Positions 1 through 6,831 of a DNA stretch of 9,887 nucleotides are shown here, piece by piece. A program made the position numbers and the translations under genes. The stretch is from Frankiales bacterium (GTDB lineage: Bacteria > Actinomycetota > Actinomycetes > Mycobacteriales > SCTD01). Under the pieces are notes generated by a model. That model did no database searches, was not told where the DNA came from, and saw only the letters and a program-made list of their open reading frames with translations. Where the stretch lies: contig JAOPWI010000410.1 of NCBI GenBank assembly GCA_025965755.1, positions 1 to 9,887 of the forward strand. The letters are read 5' to 3'. Numbering within the stretch: position 1 is the first letter of the stretch; every line of letters starts with the position of its first letter.

Positions 1-949
1 GTCCTGGCCGGCCTGGGAGGCGCTGCGGGCCGGCCCGGTGCACCTGCGCGACGCCGGCTCGCCGCAGGTCCCCTTCCTCGTCGATGCCGGCGTTGACGTG
101 CGGCCGCTGCCCGGCGACGACGGCGACCGCGCGCTGGCCCAGCGGCTGCATGACCGTGCCCTGGCCGGCGAGCGGGTCTGCTGGCTGGCCGACGCGGACG
201 CGGACGCCGACCTCGTCCGGGCGCTCGGGGACCGGGTGGCGCGCGACCGCACGGTGGCGCTCGAGGTGGTCTACGGCGCGTACGACCCGCCCGGGGCCCG
301 GCTGCTCGACGTGGTCGCGGTGATGGACCGGCTGCGCAGCCCGGGCGGGTGCCCGTGGGACGCCGCGCAGACGCACCGGTCGCTCGCCCCGTACCTGATC
401 GAGGAGGCCTACGAGGCCTATCAGGCGCTCGAGGACGACGACCCGGTCGCGCTGCGCGAGGAGCTCGGCGACGTCCTGCTGCAGGTCGCCTTCCACGCCC
501 GGCTGGCTCAGGAGCTGCCCGAGCCGTGGACCATCGACGACCTGGCCGGCGACCTCGTCGCCAAGCTGGTGCGCCGCCACCCGCACGTGTTCGCCGGTGG
601 CTCGGCGGATGACCTCGAGGGCAGCTGGGACGCGCTGAAGGCGGCCGAGAAGGGGCGCACGTCGGTGACGGAGGGCGTGCCGCTCAGCCAGCCGGCGCTG
701 GCGCTCGCCGCCAAGCTGCAGAAGCGGGCGGGCCGGATCGGCGCGCCGGTCCCCTCCTACGACGGGCTGGGCGGGGACCTCTGGGAGGCCGTACGGGCGT
801 GCCGCGCGGCCGGCGAGGACCCCGAGGCGGTGCTGCGGGCGGTCGCCCGGACCTACCGCGACCGGTTGGCGCAGGTCGAGCGGGAGGTCCTGCGCGAGGG
901 CGGCGACCCCGCGGCGCTGACCCCGCAGCAGTGGTCCGCCCGCTGGTGA
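1..949 (+). CDS. mazG: Nucleoside triphosphate pyrophosphohydrolase MazG, 5' end cut by window
   Basis: MazG hydrolyses canonical and damaged (d)NTPs to the monophosphate and pyrophosphate in the cytoplasm, cleaning the nucleotide pool. The frame is open from base 2 with no stop, and the residues before the first internal GTG (base 38) read SWPAWEALRAGPV, which resembles the N-terminus of actinobacterial MazG. The true start therefore lies a little before the window; 315 residues are visible, against about 325 in M. tuberculosis. The first ~100 residues are the poorly conserved actinobacterial extension, with a short Asp-Ala run near 188-210. The MazG domain begins near base 316 (MDRLRSPGGCPWD). 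It carries the metal-binding EEAYE (401-415) and EELGD (458-472), matching the EExxE...ExxD signature, and then a HPHVF motif. The stop overlaps the next GTG. The family call is secure; the start is not in view. Confidence 0.95.
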   Translation, partial: SWPAWEALRAGPVHLRDAGSPQVPFLVDAGVDVRPLPGDDGDRALAQRLHDRALAGERVCWLADADADADLVRALGDRVARDRTVALEVVYGAYDPPGARLLDVVAVMDRLRSPGGCPWDAAQTHRSLAPYLIEEAYEAYQALEDDDPVALREELGDVLLQVAFHARLAQELPEPWTIDDLAGDLVAKLVRRHPHVFAGGSADDLEGSWDALKAAEKGRTSVTEGVPLSQPALALAAKLQKRAGRIGAPVPSYDGLGGDLWEAVRACRAAGEDPEAVLRAVARTYRDRLAQVEREVLREGGDPAALTPQQWSARW

Positions 950-1584
950 ACCGTTCGTGGTGTGCTCCGCGGGTGCCCCTGCCTCGCGCCCTGCTGCTGA
1001 CCGCCTCGCTCGTGCTGCTCGCTGCCTGTGGCGACCAGGCCTCGCCCGGCGTGGCCGCCACTCAGGCGCCCCCGGCGTCGTCGTCGACGCTGCCGGCCTC
1101 GCCCACCGCCGCGGTGGCCGAGCCGCTGGAGGTCGTGCTGCGCGCCGACGGCCTCGAGGTGGGCGTGGGGCCCACCGCCCAGCGGCTGACGTTCGGCACG
1201 ACGCCCGCGGACGACGTGACCACGGCGCTGCAGGAGGCCCTGGGCGGCGCCGGCGAGGCGGCCGACCTTCCGGACTGCGGGCAGGGCCCGCGCAGCGCGG
1301 TGAAGGTCGAGGGGCTGAGCGTGCTGTTCGACGGTGCCAGGTTCGTCGGCTGGACCGACGAGGGCTCGCCGGAGCGCAACTCCACGACACCTGAGGGGCT
1401 GGGCATCCAGAGCACGCTGGCCGACCTGCGGTCGGTCCTGCCGGACCTGCAGGTGGACACCACCACCCTCGGCGTCGAGTGGGCCGCGCCCGGCGACGGC
1501 GGCCTGTCCGGCCTGCTGGAGGGGACGGCCGCGACCAGCCGCGTCACCCAGCTGTCCGCGGGGGAGACCTGCTTCATGCGGTGA
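946..1584 (+). CDS. Putative lipoprotein of unknown function
   Basis: A 212-residue predicted lipoprotein. I chose GTG at 946 because it overlaps the mazG stop as GTGA and puts a type II signal peptide at the N-terminus: arginines at 3, 9 and 14, a hydrophobic stretch at about 15-27, and a lipobox LLAAC with Cys28 as the lipidation site. The open frame reaches further upstream, but such starts would bury the signal peptide. No clear Shine-Dalgarno is visible, consistent with coupling to mazG. After the lipobox comes an Ala/Ser/Thr/Pro-rich linker (about 29-60) and a small domain with two cysteines (Cys111 in LPDCGQGP and Cys209 near the C-terminus) that could form a disulphide. I do not recognise the domain. 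M. tuberculosis has lpqU, a lytic-transglycosylase-like lipoprotein, in this slot; I see no such catalytic motif here. Confidence 0.8.
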   Translation: MNRSWCAPRVPLPRALLLTASLVLLAACGDQASPGVAATQAPPASSSTLPASPTAAVAEPLEVVLRADGLEVGVGPTAQRLTFGTTPADDVTTALQEALGGAGEAADLPDCGQGPRSAVKVEGLSVLFDGARFVGWTDEGSPERNSTTPEGLGIQSTLADLRSVLPDLQVDTTTLGVEWAAPGDGGLSGLLEGTAATSRVTQLSAGETCFMR

Positions 1585-1602
1585 GCGCGCTGGTCGGCGC
1601 CG

Positions 1603-1644
1603 TCACGCTGCGGGCCTCACGCTCCGGGCCTCACGCTCCGGGCG
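1603..1644. repeat. Three-unit 14-bp tandem repeat
   Basis: Three direct units occur at 1603-1616 (TCACGCTGCGGGCC), 1617-1630 (TCACGCTCCGGGCC) and 1631-1644 (TCACGCTCCGGGCG), with one base difference between neighbouring units. The 14-bp period is not a multiple of three and the block begins 18 bases after the lipoprotein stop, so it is non-coding. It may have arisen by replication slippage. Confidence 0.85.
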
Positions 1645-1646
1645 CT

Positions 1647-1664
1647 GGCCGCTGACCGGCGGCC
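1647..1664 (+). terminator. Possible GC hairpin terminator after the lipoprotein gene
   Basis: A perfect 6-bp stem GGCCGC/GCGGCC with loop TGACCG follows the lipoprotein gene by about 60 nt. There is no T tract, so it would be an atypical, U-less terminator or simply a hairpin. Its position between converging genes fits a terminator role, but in DNA this GC-rich such stems occur often by chance. Confidence 0.3.
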
Positions 1665-1766
1665 CGCTGACCACCCTGCTCGCCGCCCCGCTGGCCGCCC
1701 TGCTGACTGCCCGCAGGCGCGCGACGCCGGCCGGTGGTCCAGCCGCCCGCCCGCCTGGGCCGACGC

Positions 1767-1913
1767 TCAGTCGACCAGCGCCAGCACGCCGCGGACCGCG
1801 ACCACGGTCACGAACAGCACCACGGCCGGCAGCCAGGTGATCCGCGACTGCGGTCGGAAGCGGTACGCCACGGCGGCGACCAGCGCGAGCAGCACGAGCA
1901 GCCGGAGTGTCAC
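1767..1913 (-). CDS. Small two-helix membrane protein, 48 aa
   Basis: Reading the minus strand from GTG (1913-1911) to TGA (1769-1767) gives a 48-residue peptide. It begins MTLRLLVLLALVAAVAY, continues with a charged turn (RFRPQSR) and then a second hydrophobic stretch (about 27-47) that ends VRGVLALVD. This is the pattern of a tiny protein with two transmembrane segments and a short basic loop. An in-frame TAG lies 9 bases upstream of the GTG, so this start is the only one available. A TAGCCT -10-like box ends 6 nt before the GTG, so the mRNA is probably leaderless. It is divergent from the DUF885 gene and convergent with the lipoprotein gene. I do not recognise a family. Valine/leucine-rich codons read from C-rich DNA can mimic membrane segments, so it should be treated as probable rather than certain. 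Confidence 0.5.
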   Translation of the reverse strand: MTLRLLVLLALVAAVAYRFRPQSRITWLPAVVLFVTVVAVRGVLALVD

Positions 1914-1919
1914 AGCCCG

Positions 1920-1929
1920 AGGCTAGGGT
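1920..1929. promoter_or_regulatory. Overlapping divergent -10 boxes for two leaderless genes
   Basis: The 10 bases AGGCTAGGGT carry a TANNNT -10 box on both strands: TAGGGT (1924-1929) pointing right and TAGCCT (1925-1920) pointing left. Each box is followed by exactly 6 nt and then a GTG (1936 on plus, 1913 on minus), the spacing expected when transcription starts on the first base of the start codon. No good -35 hexamer is visible on either side, which is common in actinobacteria. The geometry is seen directly; promoter activity is inferred. Confidence 0.55.
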
Positions 1930-1935
1930 CCCCGC

Positions 1936-3537
1936 GTGGACAGCGACGGGACGCGGACCTGGCGGCAGCTGGCCGAGGACACCGTCGATGACCTGCTCCG
2001 GCTCTGGCCCGAGGACGCCACCTCTCTGGGCGACCACAGCCACGACGCCCGGCTCGAGGACCTGAGCCAGACCGGCCGGGCCGAGCAGCGGCGGGTGCTG
2101 AGCGCCCGGCGCGACCAGCTGGACGACCTCGACCGCGAGGCGCTCGACGTCGACGACGCGGTCGACGCCGAGATGCTGACCGCCGCGCTGGACCGCCGGC
2201 TGTTCGGGATCGACGTGCTGCGCGAGCCGACCTGGAACCCGCTCGTCTGGCTGCCCGGTGAGGCCCTGCACCCGCTGCTCGCCCGCGACGTGCTGCCTGC
2301 GGCCGAGCGGCTGCGGTCGATCGCGGCCCGCCTGGAGCAGGTTCCCGACCGGCTGGCCCAGGCCGAGCGCGCCCTGACCGGGATGCCCCGCGTGCACGTC
2401 GACACCGCCGTGCAGCAGGCCGCCGGCGTGCTGGGGCTGGTCCGCGGCGAGGTCTCGAGGCTGCTGAGCCAGGAGCCGGGCCTGGAGCCGGAGGTCCGCC
2501 CCGCCCAGCAGGCCGCGGCGACGGCGATCGAGCGCTACGCGCGCTGGTTGCGCGCCCAGCCGGCCGAGGGTGATCCGCGGCTGGGAGCGGAGGTCTTCGC
2601 CGCCAAGCTGCACCTGGTGCTCGACGCCGGGCTGCCCGGCGGCGACGTCGTGCGCGCCGCCTGGGACAACCTGGAGGCGGTCACCGAGCAGCTGGAGCGG
2701 GTGGCCCGCGACTGGGTCGGGGACGTCGAGGACCCGGTGCGCACCGCGCTGGACCGGGTCGCGGCACAGGCCCCGGACGACGACTCGATCGTCGCGCTGG
2801 CCCGGCAGACCCTCGCGGAGACGACCGAGGTGGTCCGGCGCACCGGCCTGGCGACGGTGCCGGACGTGCTCTGCGAGGTGCAGGTCATGCCCGAGTTCCG
2901 CCGCGGCGTGGCCGTCGCCTACTGCGACGCGCCCGGCCCGCTGGAGCAGGGCGGCACGACGTTCTACGCGATCAGCCCGACGCCGGCGGGCTGGTCGCCG
3001 CAGCGGGTCGCGTCGTTCTACCGGGAGTACAACACCGCGATGCTCACCGAGCTGAGCGTGCACGAGGCGATGCCCGGGCACGTGCTGCAGCTCGCCCACG
3101 CCCGCCAGCACCGGTCGGCGACCCGCGTCCGCCGGGTGCTCTCGAGCGGCTCGTTCGTCGAGGGCTGGGCTGTCCACGCCGAGCGGCTCATGGTCCAGAC
3201 CGGTCACGGCGGCGTCCCGGTCCAGCTCCAGCAGCTGAAGATGCAGCTGCGGATGACGATCAACGCGCTGCTCGACGCCGGCGTCCACACCGGCAGCCTG
3301 GAGGAGTCCGAGGGGCTCGCGCTCATGATCCGCCGCGGCTACCAGGAGGAGGGGGAGGCGGCCGGCAAGTGGACCCGCGCGCTGCTGACCAGCGCCCAGC
3401 TGTCCACCTACTTCGTCGGCTATCTCGAGCTGGCCCCGCTGCTGCAGGGGCGTGCGTCCTATGACGAGGTGCTCGCCCACGGCAGCCCGCCGCCGCGTCA
3501 CCTGCAGACCCTGCTGGCCGACACCGGCCGCGCCTGA
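1936..3537 (+). CDS. DUF885 family protein, putative zinc metallohydrolase
   Basis: A 533-residue protein of the DUF885 family (COG4805), whose members carry a gluzincin-like zinc site and are presumed peptidases or hydrolases; the substrate is unknown. The signature HEAMPGH is at residues 376-382, the HExxxGH variant of a zinc helix. A second conserved block EGWAVHAERL (from Glu409) supplies a probable third ligand. Upstream, FRRGVAVAYCDAPGPLEQGG and FYREYNTAMLTELSVHEAMP are also family-typical, and the C-terminal TSAQLSTYFVGYLEL matches the family end. There is no signal peptide, so it is likely cytoplasmic. GTG 1936 is preferred because a TANNNT box sits 6 nt upstream and no ribosome-binding site precedes it, indicating leaderless expression. 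It is divergent from the small membrane gene, and eno follows after 65 nt. Confidence 0.9.
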   Translation: MDSDGTRTWRQLAEDTVDDLLRLWPEDATSLGDHSHDARLEDLSQTGRAEQRRVLSARRDQLDDLDREALDVDDAVDAEMLTAALDRRLFGIDVLREPTWNPLVWLPGEALHPLLARDVLPAAERLRSIAARLEQVPDRLAQAERALTGMPRVHVDTAVQQAAGVLGLVRGEVSRLLSQEPGLEPEVRPAQQAAATAIERYARWLRAQPAEGDPRLGAEVFAAKLHLVLDAGLPGGDVVRAAWDNLEAVTEQLERVARDWVGDVEDPVRTALDRVAAQAPDDDSIVALARQTLAETTEVVRRTGLATVPDVLCEVQVMPEFRRGVAVAYCDAPGPLEQGGTTFYAISPTPAGWSPQRVASFYREYNTAMLTELSVHEAMPGHVLQLAHARQHRSATRVRRVLSSGSFVEGWAVHAERLMVQTGHGGVPVQLQQLKMQLRMTINALLDAGVHTGSLEESEGLALMIRRGYQEEGEAAGKWTRALLTSAQLSTYFVGYLELAPLLQGRASYDEVLAHGSPPPRHLQTLLADTGRA

Positions 3538-3560
3538 CCGACCCCTGTCACGCGCGTGGG

Positions 3561-3566
3561 TACGCT
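3561..3566 (+). promoter_or_regulatory. Candidate -10 box of the eno operon
   Basis: TACGCT fits the actinobacterial TANNNT consensus and lies in the 65-nt gap before eno. It would place the transcription start near 3573, giving a leader of about 30 nt that includes the AGGAG ribosome-binding site at 3594-3598. No convincing -35 hexamer is seen at 16-18 nt. Confidence 0.4.
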
Positions 3567-3602
3567 CGCGGCCGTCCCCGCTCCCAGCGCACCAGGAGAA
3601 CC

Positions 3603-4889
3603 GTGCCCTCCATCGAGGCCGTCGGCGCCCGCGAGATCCTCGACTCGCGCGGCAACCCCACCGTCGAGGTCGAGGTTCAGCTCGACGACGGGACGCTGGC
3701 TCGGGCCGCGGTCCCGAGCGGCGCGAGCACCGGCCAGTACGAGGCGGTCGAGCTGCGCGACGGCGACGGCGCCCGGTACGGCGGCAAGGGCGTGCGCCAG
3801 GCCGTCGACGCGGTGATCGAGACCATCGAGCCGGAGCTGCTCGGCTACGAGGCCAGCGAGCAGCGGCTCATCGACCAGGCGCTGATCGACCTGGACGGCA
3901 CGCCCGACAAGAGCGTGCTGGGCGCCAACGCCATTCTCGGTGTCAGCCTCGCGGTCGCCCGGGCCAGCGCCGAGTCGACCGGCCTGCCGCTGTTCCGCTA
4001 CCTGGGCGGGCCCAACGCCCACGTGCTGCCGGTGCCCATGCTCAACATCCTGAACGGCGGCGCGCACGCGGACACCAACGTCGACGTCCAGGAGTTCATG
4101 ATCGCGCCGATCGGCGCGGCCACCTTCTCCGAGGCGCTGCGCTGGGGGGCCGAGACCTACCACGCGCTCAAGAGCGTGCTCAAGCAGCGCGGGCTGGCCA
4201 CCAGCGTCGGCGACGAGGGCGGCTTCGCGCCGGACCTGCCCAGCAACCGGGACGCGCTCGACCTGATCCTCGAGGCCATCGGCAAGGTCGGCCTGACCCC
4301 GGGCCGGGACATCGCGCTGGCGCTGGACGTTGCCGCCAGCGAGTTCCACAGCGAGGCCGGCTACGCCTTCGAGGGCGCCACCAAGAGCAACCAGCAGATG
4401 GCCGACTACTACGAGGCGCTCGTCCGCGACTACCCGATGGTCTCCATCGAGGACCCGCTCGACGAGTCCGACTGGGACGGCTGGGTGGCCCTCACCGAGC
4501 GGCTCGGCAGCCGGGTGCAGCTGGTCGGCGACGACCTGTTCGTCACCAACCCGCAGCGCCTGGCCGACGGCATCTCCCGCGGCGCGGGCAACGCCCTGCT
4601 GGTCAAGGTCAACCAGATCGGCACCCTGACCGAGACCCTGGACGCCGTCGCGCTGGCTCACCGCAGCGGCTACCGCTGCATGATGAGCCACCGCTCCGGC
4701 GAGACCGAGGACACGACCATCGCCGACCTCGCCGTGGCCACCGACTGCGGTCAGATCAAGGCCGGCGCCCCGGCCCGCAGCGAGCGGGTCGCGAAGTACA
4801 ACCAGCTGCTGCGCATCGAGGAGGAGCTGGACGAGGCCGGCCGCTATGCCGGGGCCGGCGCCTTCCCCCGCTTCGCGCCCGCCGGATAG
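3603..4889 (+). CDS. eno: Enolase (phosphopyruvate hydratase)
   Basis: Converts 2-phosphoglycerate to phosphoenolpyruvate in glycolysis; cytoplasmic and magnesium dependent. The product has 428 residues, the normal length. It opens with the classic block AREILDSRGNPTVEVEV and SGASTGQYEAVELRDGD. Substrate and catalytic residues are in place: His155 in NGGAHADTN, Glu164 in VQEFMIAP, Glu205 in GDEGGFAPDL, the metal-binding IEDPLDE and VGDDLFVTN, Lys335 in VKVNQIGT, SHRSGETED (His363), and Lys386 in QIKAGAPARSER. GTG at 3603 is supported by AGGAG (3594-3598) 4 nt upstream and by the family's conserved N-terminus. It is the first gene of a six-gene run; the ftsB-like GTG begins 3 nt after its stop. 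Nothing is missing or odd. Confidence 0.98.
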   Translation: MPSIEAVGAREILDSRGNPTVEVEVQLDDGTLARAAVPSGASTGQYEAVELRDGDGARYGGKGVRQAVDAVIETIEPELLGYEASEQRLIDQALIDLDGTPDKSVLGANAILGVSLAVARASAESTGLPLFRYLGGPNAHVLPVPMLNILNGGAHADTNVDVQEFMIAPIGAATFSEALRWGAETYHALKSVLKQRGLATSVGDEGGFAPDLPSNRDALDLILEAIGKVGLTPGRDIALALDVAASEFHSEAGYAFEGATKSNQQMADYYEALVRDYPMVSIEDPLDESDWDGWVALTERLGSRVQLVGDDLFVTNPQRLADGISRGAGNALLVKVNQIGTLTETLDAVALAHRSGYRCMMSHRSGETEDTTIADLAVATDCGQIKAGAPARSERVAKYNQLLRIEEELDEAGRYAGAGAFPRFAPAG

Positions 4890-4892
4890 CTC

Positions 4893-5390
4893 GTGCCGCT
4901 CTCCCGCCGCTCCCGCGCGGGCCGGACCCCCACCACCCGGGGGCTCGGCCGGCAGCGGGTCACCCGCGACTCCCTGCGGACCGCGTCGTCCACCGCGACC
5001 GGCCGTTTCACCACCCGCGCCGCCGTGCTGGCGCTGGTCCTGTGCGCGCTGGTGCTCACCGCGGCCGTGCCGGCTCGCGAGCTCCTGGCCCAGCGCAGCC
5101 AGATCAGCGCGCTCGAGTCCGGCCAGGTGGCGCAGCGCGAGCGGGTCGAGGCGCTCGAGGTCCAGCGCCGGCAGCTCCAGGACCCGGCCCACGTCCAGCG
5201 CCTGGCGCGTGAGCGGCTGCACTTCGTCATGCCGGGCGAGACGGCGTACGTCGTGCTGCGCCCGAGCGAGGCGCCGGCTGCCCAGGCGCAGGCCGCGGAC
5301 GGCCCGGTGCGGGCCGAGGGTGCCGACGCGCCGTGGTGGTCGCAGCTGTACGGGAGCGTCCGCGCGGCCGACCGTCCGGGTGCGACGTGA
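4893..5390 (+). CDS. ftsB: FtsB/DivIC-like septum formation initiator protein
   Basis: A 165-residue bitopic membrane protein of the FtsB/DivIC family, which in bacteria joins FtsL and FtsQ/DivIB in the divisome and signals septal wall synthesis. The order is typical for the actinobacterial form: a basic Arg/Ser/Thr-rich cytoplasmic N-terminus (1-40), one transmembrane helix (about 43-61, RAAVLALVLCALVLTAAV), a periplasmic coiled coil (about 62-100) with SQISALESGQ and RVEALEVQRRQL, then the conserved RLARERLHFVMPGETAYVVL segment. The last ~40 residues are an Ala/Pro-rich tail. GTG 4893 lies 3 nt after eno and the stop overlaps the DUF501 start as GTGA. It corresponds by position to Rv1024. 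The gene symbol is by family; direct orthology to E. coli FtsB is inferred. Confidence 0.88.
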   Translation: MPLSRRSRAGRTPTTRGLGRQRVTRDSLRTASSTATGRFTTRAAVLALVLCALVLTAAVPARELLAQRSQISALESGQVAQRERVEALEVQRRQLQDPAHVQRLARERLHFVMPGETAYVVLRPSEAPAAQAQAADGPVRAEGADAPWWSQLYGSVRAADRPGAT

Positions 5391-5911
5391 CCGACCTGGA
5401 CCCGAGGGACCGCACCGCCGTCGGGCTGCAGCTGGGCCGGACGCCGCGGGCGATGCGCGCGGTCGCGCACCGCTGTCCGTGCGGCCTGCCGGACGTCGTC
5501 GAGACCGCTCCCCGGCTGGAGGACGGCTCGCCGTTCCCGACCCTGTACTACCTGACCTGTCCCAAGCTGGCCGCGCGCATCGGCACCCTGGAGTCCGACG
5601 GCGTCATGCGCGACATGACGGCCCGGCTGGGCGAGGACGCCGACCTGCGCGAGCGGTACGAGGCGGCCGCGGCCGACTACGTGTCCCGCCGCGACCAGCA
5701 GGAGGTGCTGGAGGGCGTGCCCGCCCAGGGCGGCATGCCGGTCCGGGTGAAGTGCCTGCACGTCCTGGTCGCCCACAGCCTGGCCGTCGGCGAGGGCGTC
5801 AACCCGTTCGGCGACGAGGCGCTCGGCATGCTGCCCGAGTGGTGGGCGGCCGGCCCCTGCGTGGACCCGGACGACCCGGACGCCCGCCCCGGCAAGCGGA
5901 CCCGCTCGTGA
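5387..5911 (+). CDS. DUF501 domain protein
   Basis: A 174-residue protein of the DUF501 family, which is widespread in actinobacteria and found beside the ftsB-like and ppx genes (Rv1025 position). The biochemical role is unknown. Cysteines at residues 30 and 32 (HRCPCGLP), in PTLYYLTCPKL, and in VKCLHVLVAHSLAVGEG could bind a metal; this is inference from spacing. The block LVAHSLAVGEGVNPFGDEAL is a family hallmark. The start is GTG 5387, overlapping the ftsB-like stop (GTGA); the open frame continues further upstream, but only in overlap with ftsB. The C-terminus is Asp/Pro-rich and basic and overlaps ppx by 4 nt. No membrane segment or signal peptide is seen. Confidence 0.9.
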   Translation: MTDLDPRDRTAVGLQLGRTPRAMRAVAHRCPCGLPDVVETAPRLEDGSPFPTLYYLTCPKLAARIGTLESDGVMRDMTARLGEDADLRERYEAAAADYVSRRDQQEVLEGVPAQGGMPVRVKCLHVLVAHSLAVGEGVNPFGDEALGMLPEWWAAGPCVDPDDPDARPGKRTRS

Positions 5912-6831
5912 CCCGCGTCGCCGCCGTCGACTGCGGCACCAACTCCCTGCGGCTGCTGGTCGCCGACGTGCACGGCACCACCAAGGACGACCTGCACCGC
6001 GAGATGCGCGTCGTGCGGCTCGGCCAGGGCGTCGACCGCACCGGCGAGCTGGCGCCCGAGGCGCTGGCCCGGACGCGTGCGGCGCTGGAGTCCTACGCCG
6101 CGACCTGCCGGGCGCTCCAGGTGCAGGCGACCCGCATGGTCGCGACCAGCGCGACCCGCGACGCCAGCAACCGCTCGGTGTTCGTCGAGATGGTCCGCGA
6201 GGTTCTCGGCACCGATCCGGAGGTCGTCACGGGTGACCAGGAGGCGGCGCTGTCGTTCGACGGGGCGACCCGCGGCCTGACCGGTGTCGACACCCCGTAC
6301 CTCGTGATGGACATCGGCGGCGGCTCCACCGAGCTGGTGCTGGGCGCCGAGCGGGTGGAGGCGGCCCGGTCGATGGACGTCGGCTGCGTTCGGCTCACCG
6401 AGCGGCACCTCGCCGACGACCCGCCCTCGCCCGCGCAGATCGCCGCCGCGGAGGCGGACGTCGACGCGGGCATCGCCTGGGCTCAGGAGGTCGTGCCGAC
6501 CGCTGCGACCCGGACCGCGATCGGGCTGGCCGGGTCGGTCACCACGGTCGCCGCGCTGGCGCTGGGCCTGACGTCCTACGACGCCTCCACGATCCACCTC
6601 TCGCGCCTGTCGGCCGACCAGGTGCGGGAGGTGACCGCCCGGCTGCTGGCCATGACGCGCGAGCAGCGGGCGGCCCTGCCGGTCATGCACCCCGGCCGGG
6701 TCGACGTGATCGGCGCCGGCGCGCTGGTGCTGCGCCGGCTGGTCGACCGGCTGGAGCTGGCCGAGGTGCTGGTCAGCGAGGCGGACATCCTGGACGGCAT
6801 CGCGTGGAGCGCGGCGGGGGGAGCGGCATGA
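5908..6831 (+). CDS. ppx: Ppx/GppA-family exopolyphosphatase
   Basis: A 307-residue member of the ASKHA-fold Ppx/GppA family, which removes terminal phosphate from polyphosphate or hydrolyses pppGpp. Short single-module proteins at this locus (Rv1026, PPX2) are reported as exopolyphosphatases acting on short chains, so that is the favoured role. Phosphate-binding motif 1 is VAAVDCGTNSLRLLVADV (Asp8). The catalytic-region segment reads TGDQEAALSF, with Gln111-Glu112 where many relatives have Glu-Glu. Phosphate motif 2 is VMDIGGGSTELVLG (Asp135), followed by DVGCVRLTE and AIGLAGSVTTVAAL. The C-terminal HPGRVDVIGAGALVLRRL is typical. It lacks the HD-like C-terminal module of long E. coli Ppx. 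GTG 5908 overlaps the DUF501 stop, and its own stop overlaps the cupin ATG. Confidence 0.93.
   Translation: MTRVAAVDCGTNSLRLLVADVHGTTKDDLHREMRVVRLGQGVDRTGELAPEALARTRAALESYAATCRALQVQATRMVATSATRDASNRSVFVEMVREVLGTDPEVVTGDQEAALSFDGATRGLTGVDTPYLVMDIGGGSTELVLGAERVEAARSMDVGCVRLTERHLADDPPSPAQIAAAEADVDAGIAWAQEVVPTAATRTAIGLAGSVTTVAALALGLTSYDASTIHLSRLSADQVREVTARLLAMTREQRAALPVMHPGRVDVIGAGALVLRRLVDRLELAEVLVSEADILDGIAWSAAGGAA

Noticed and set aside
1603..3501. Very long open frame on the minus strand opposite the DUF885 gene
   Set aside because: It is a GC-rich shadow: its residues are Arg/Gly/Ala/Leu/Gln-rich without motifs, while the plus frame has clear DUF885 signatures.
3452..5222. Long open frames overlapping enolase on both strands
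   Set aside because: Both are low-complexity Arg/Pro/Gly/Ala or Leu/Gly/Val shadows of eno, whose own frame has every catalytic motif.
6238..6243. Gln-Glu in place of Glu-Glu in the Ppx active-site segment as a sign of inactivity
   Set aside because: The second Glu (Glu112) and both phosphate-binding motifs are intact, and I believe this variant is common among actinobacterial relatives; it is not enough to call the enzyme dead.
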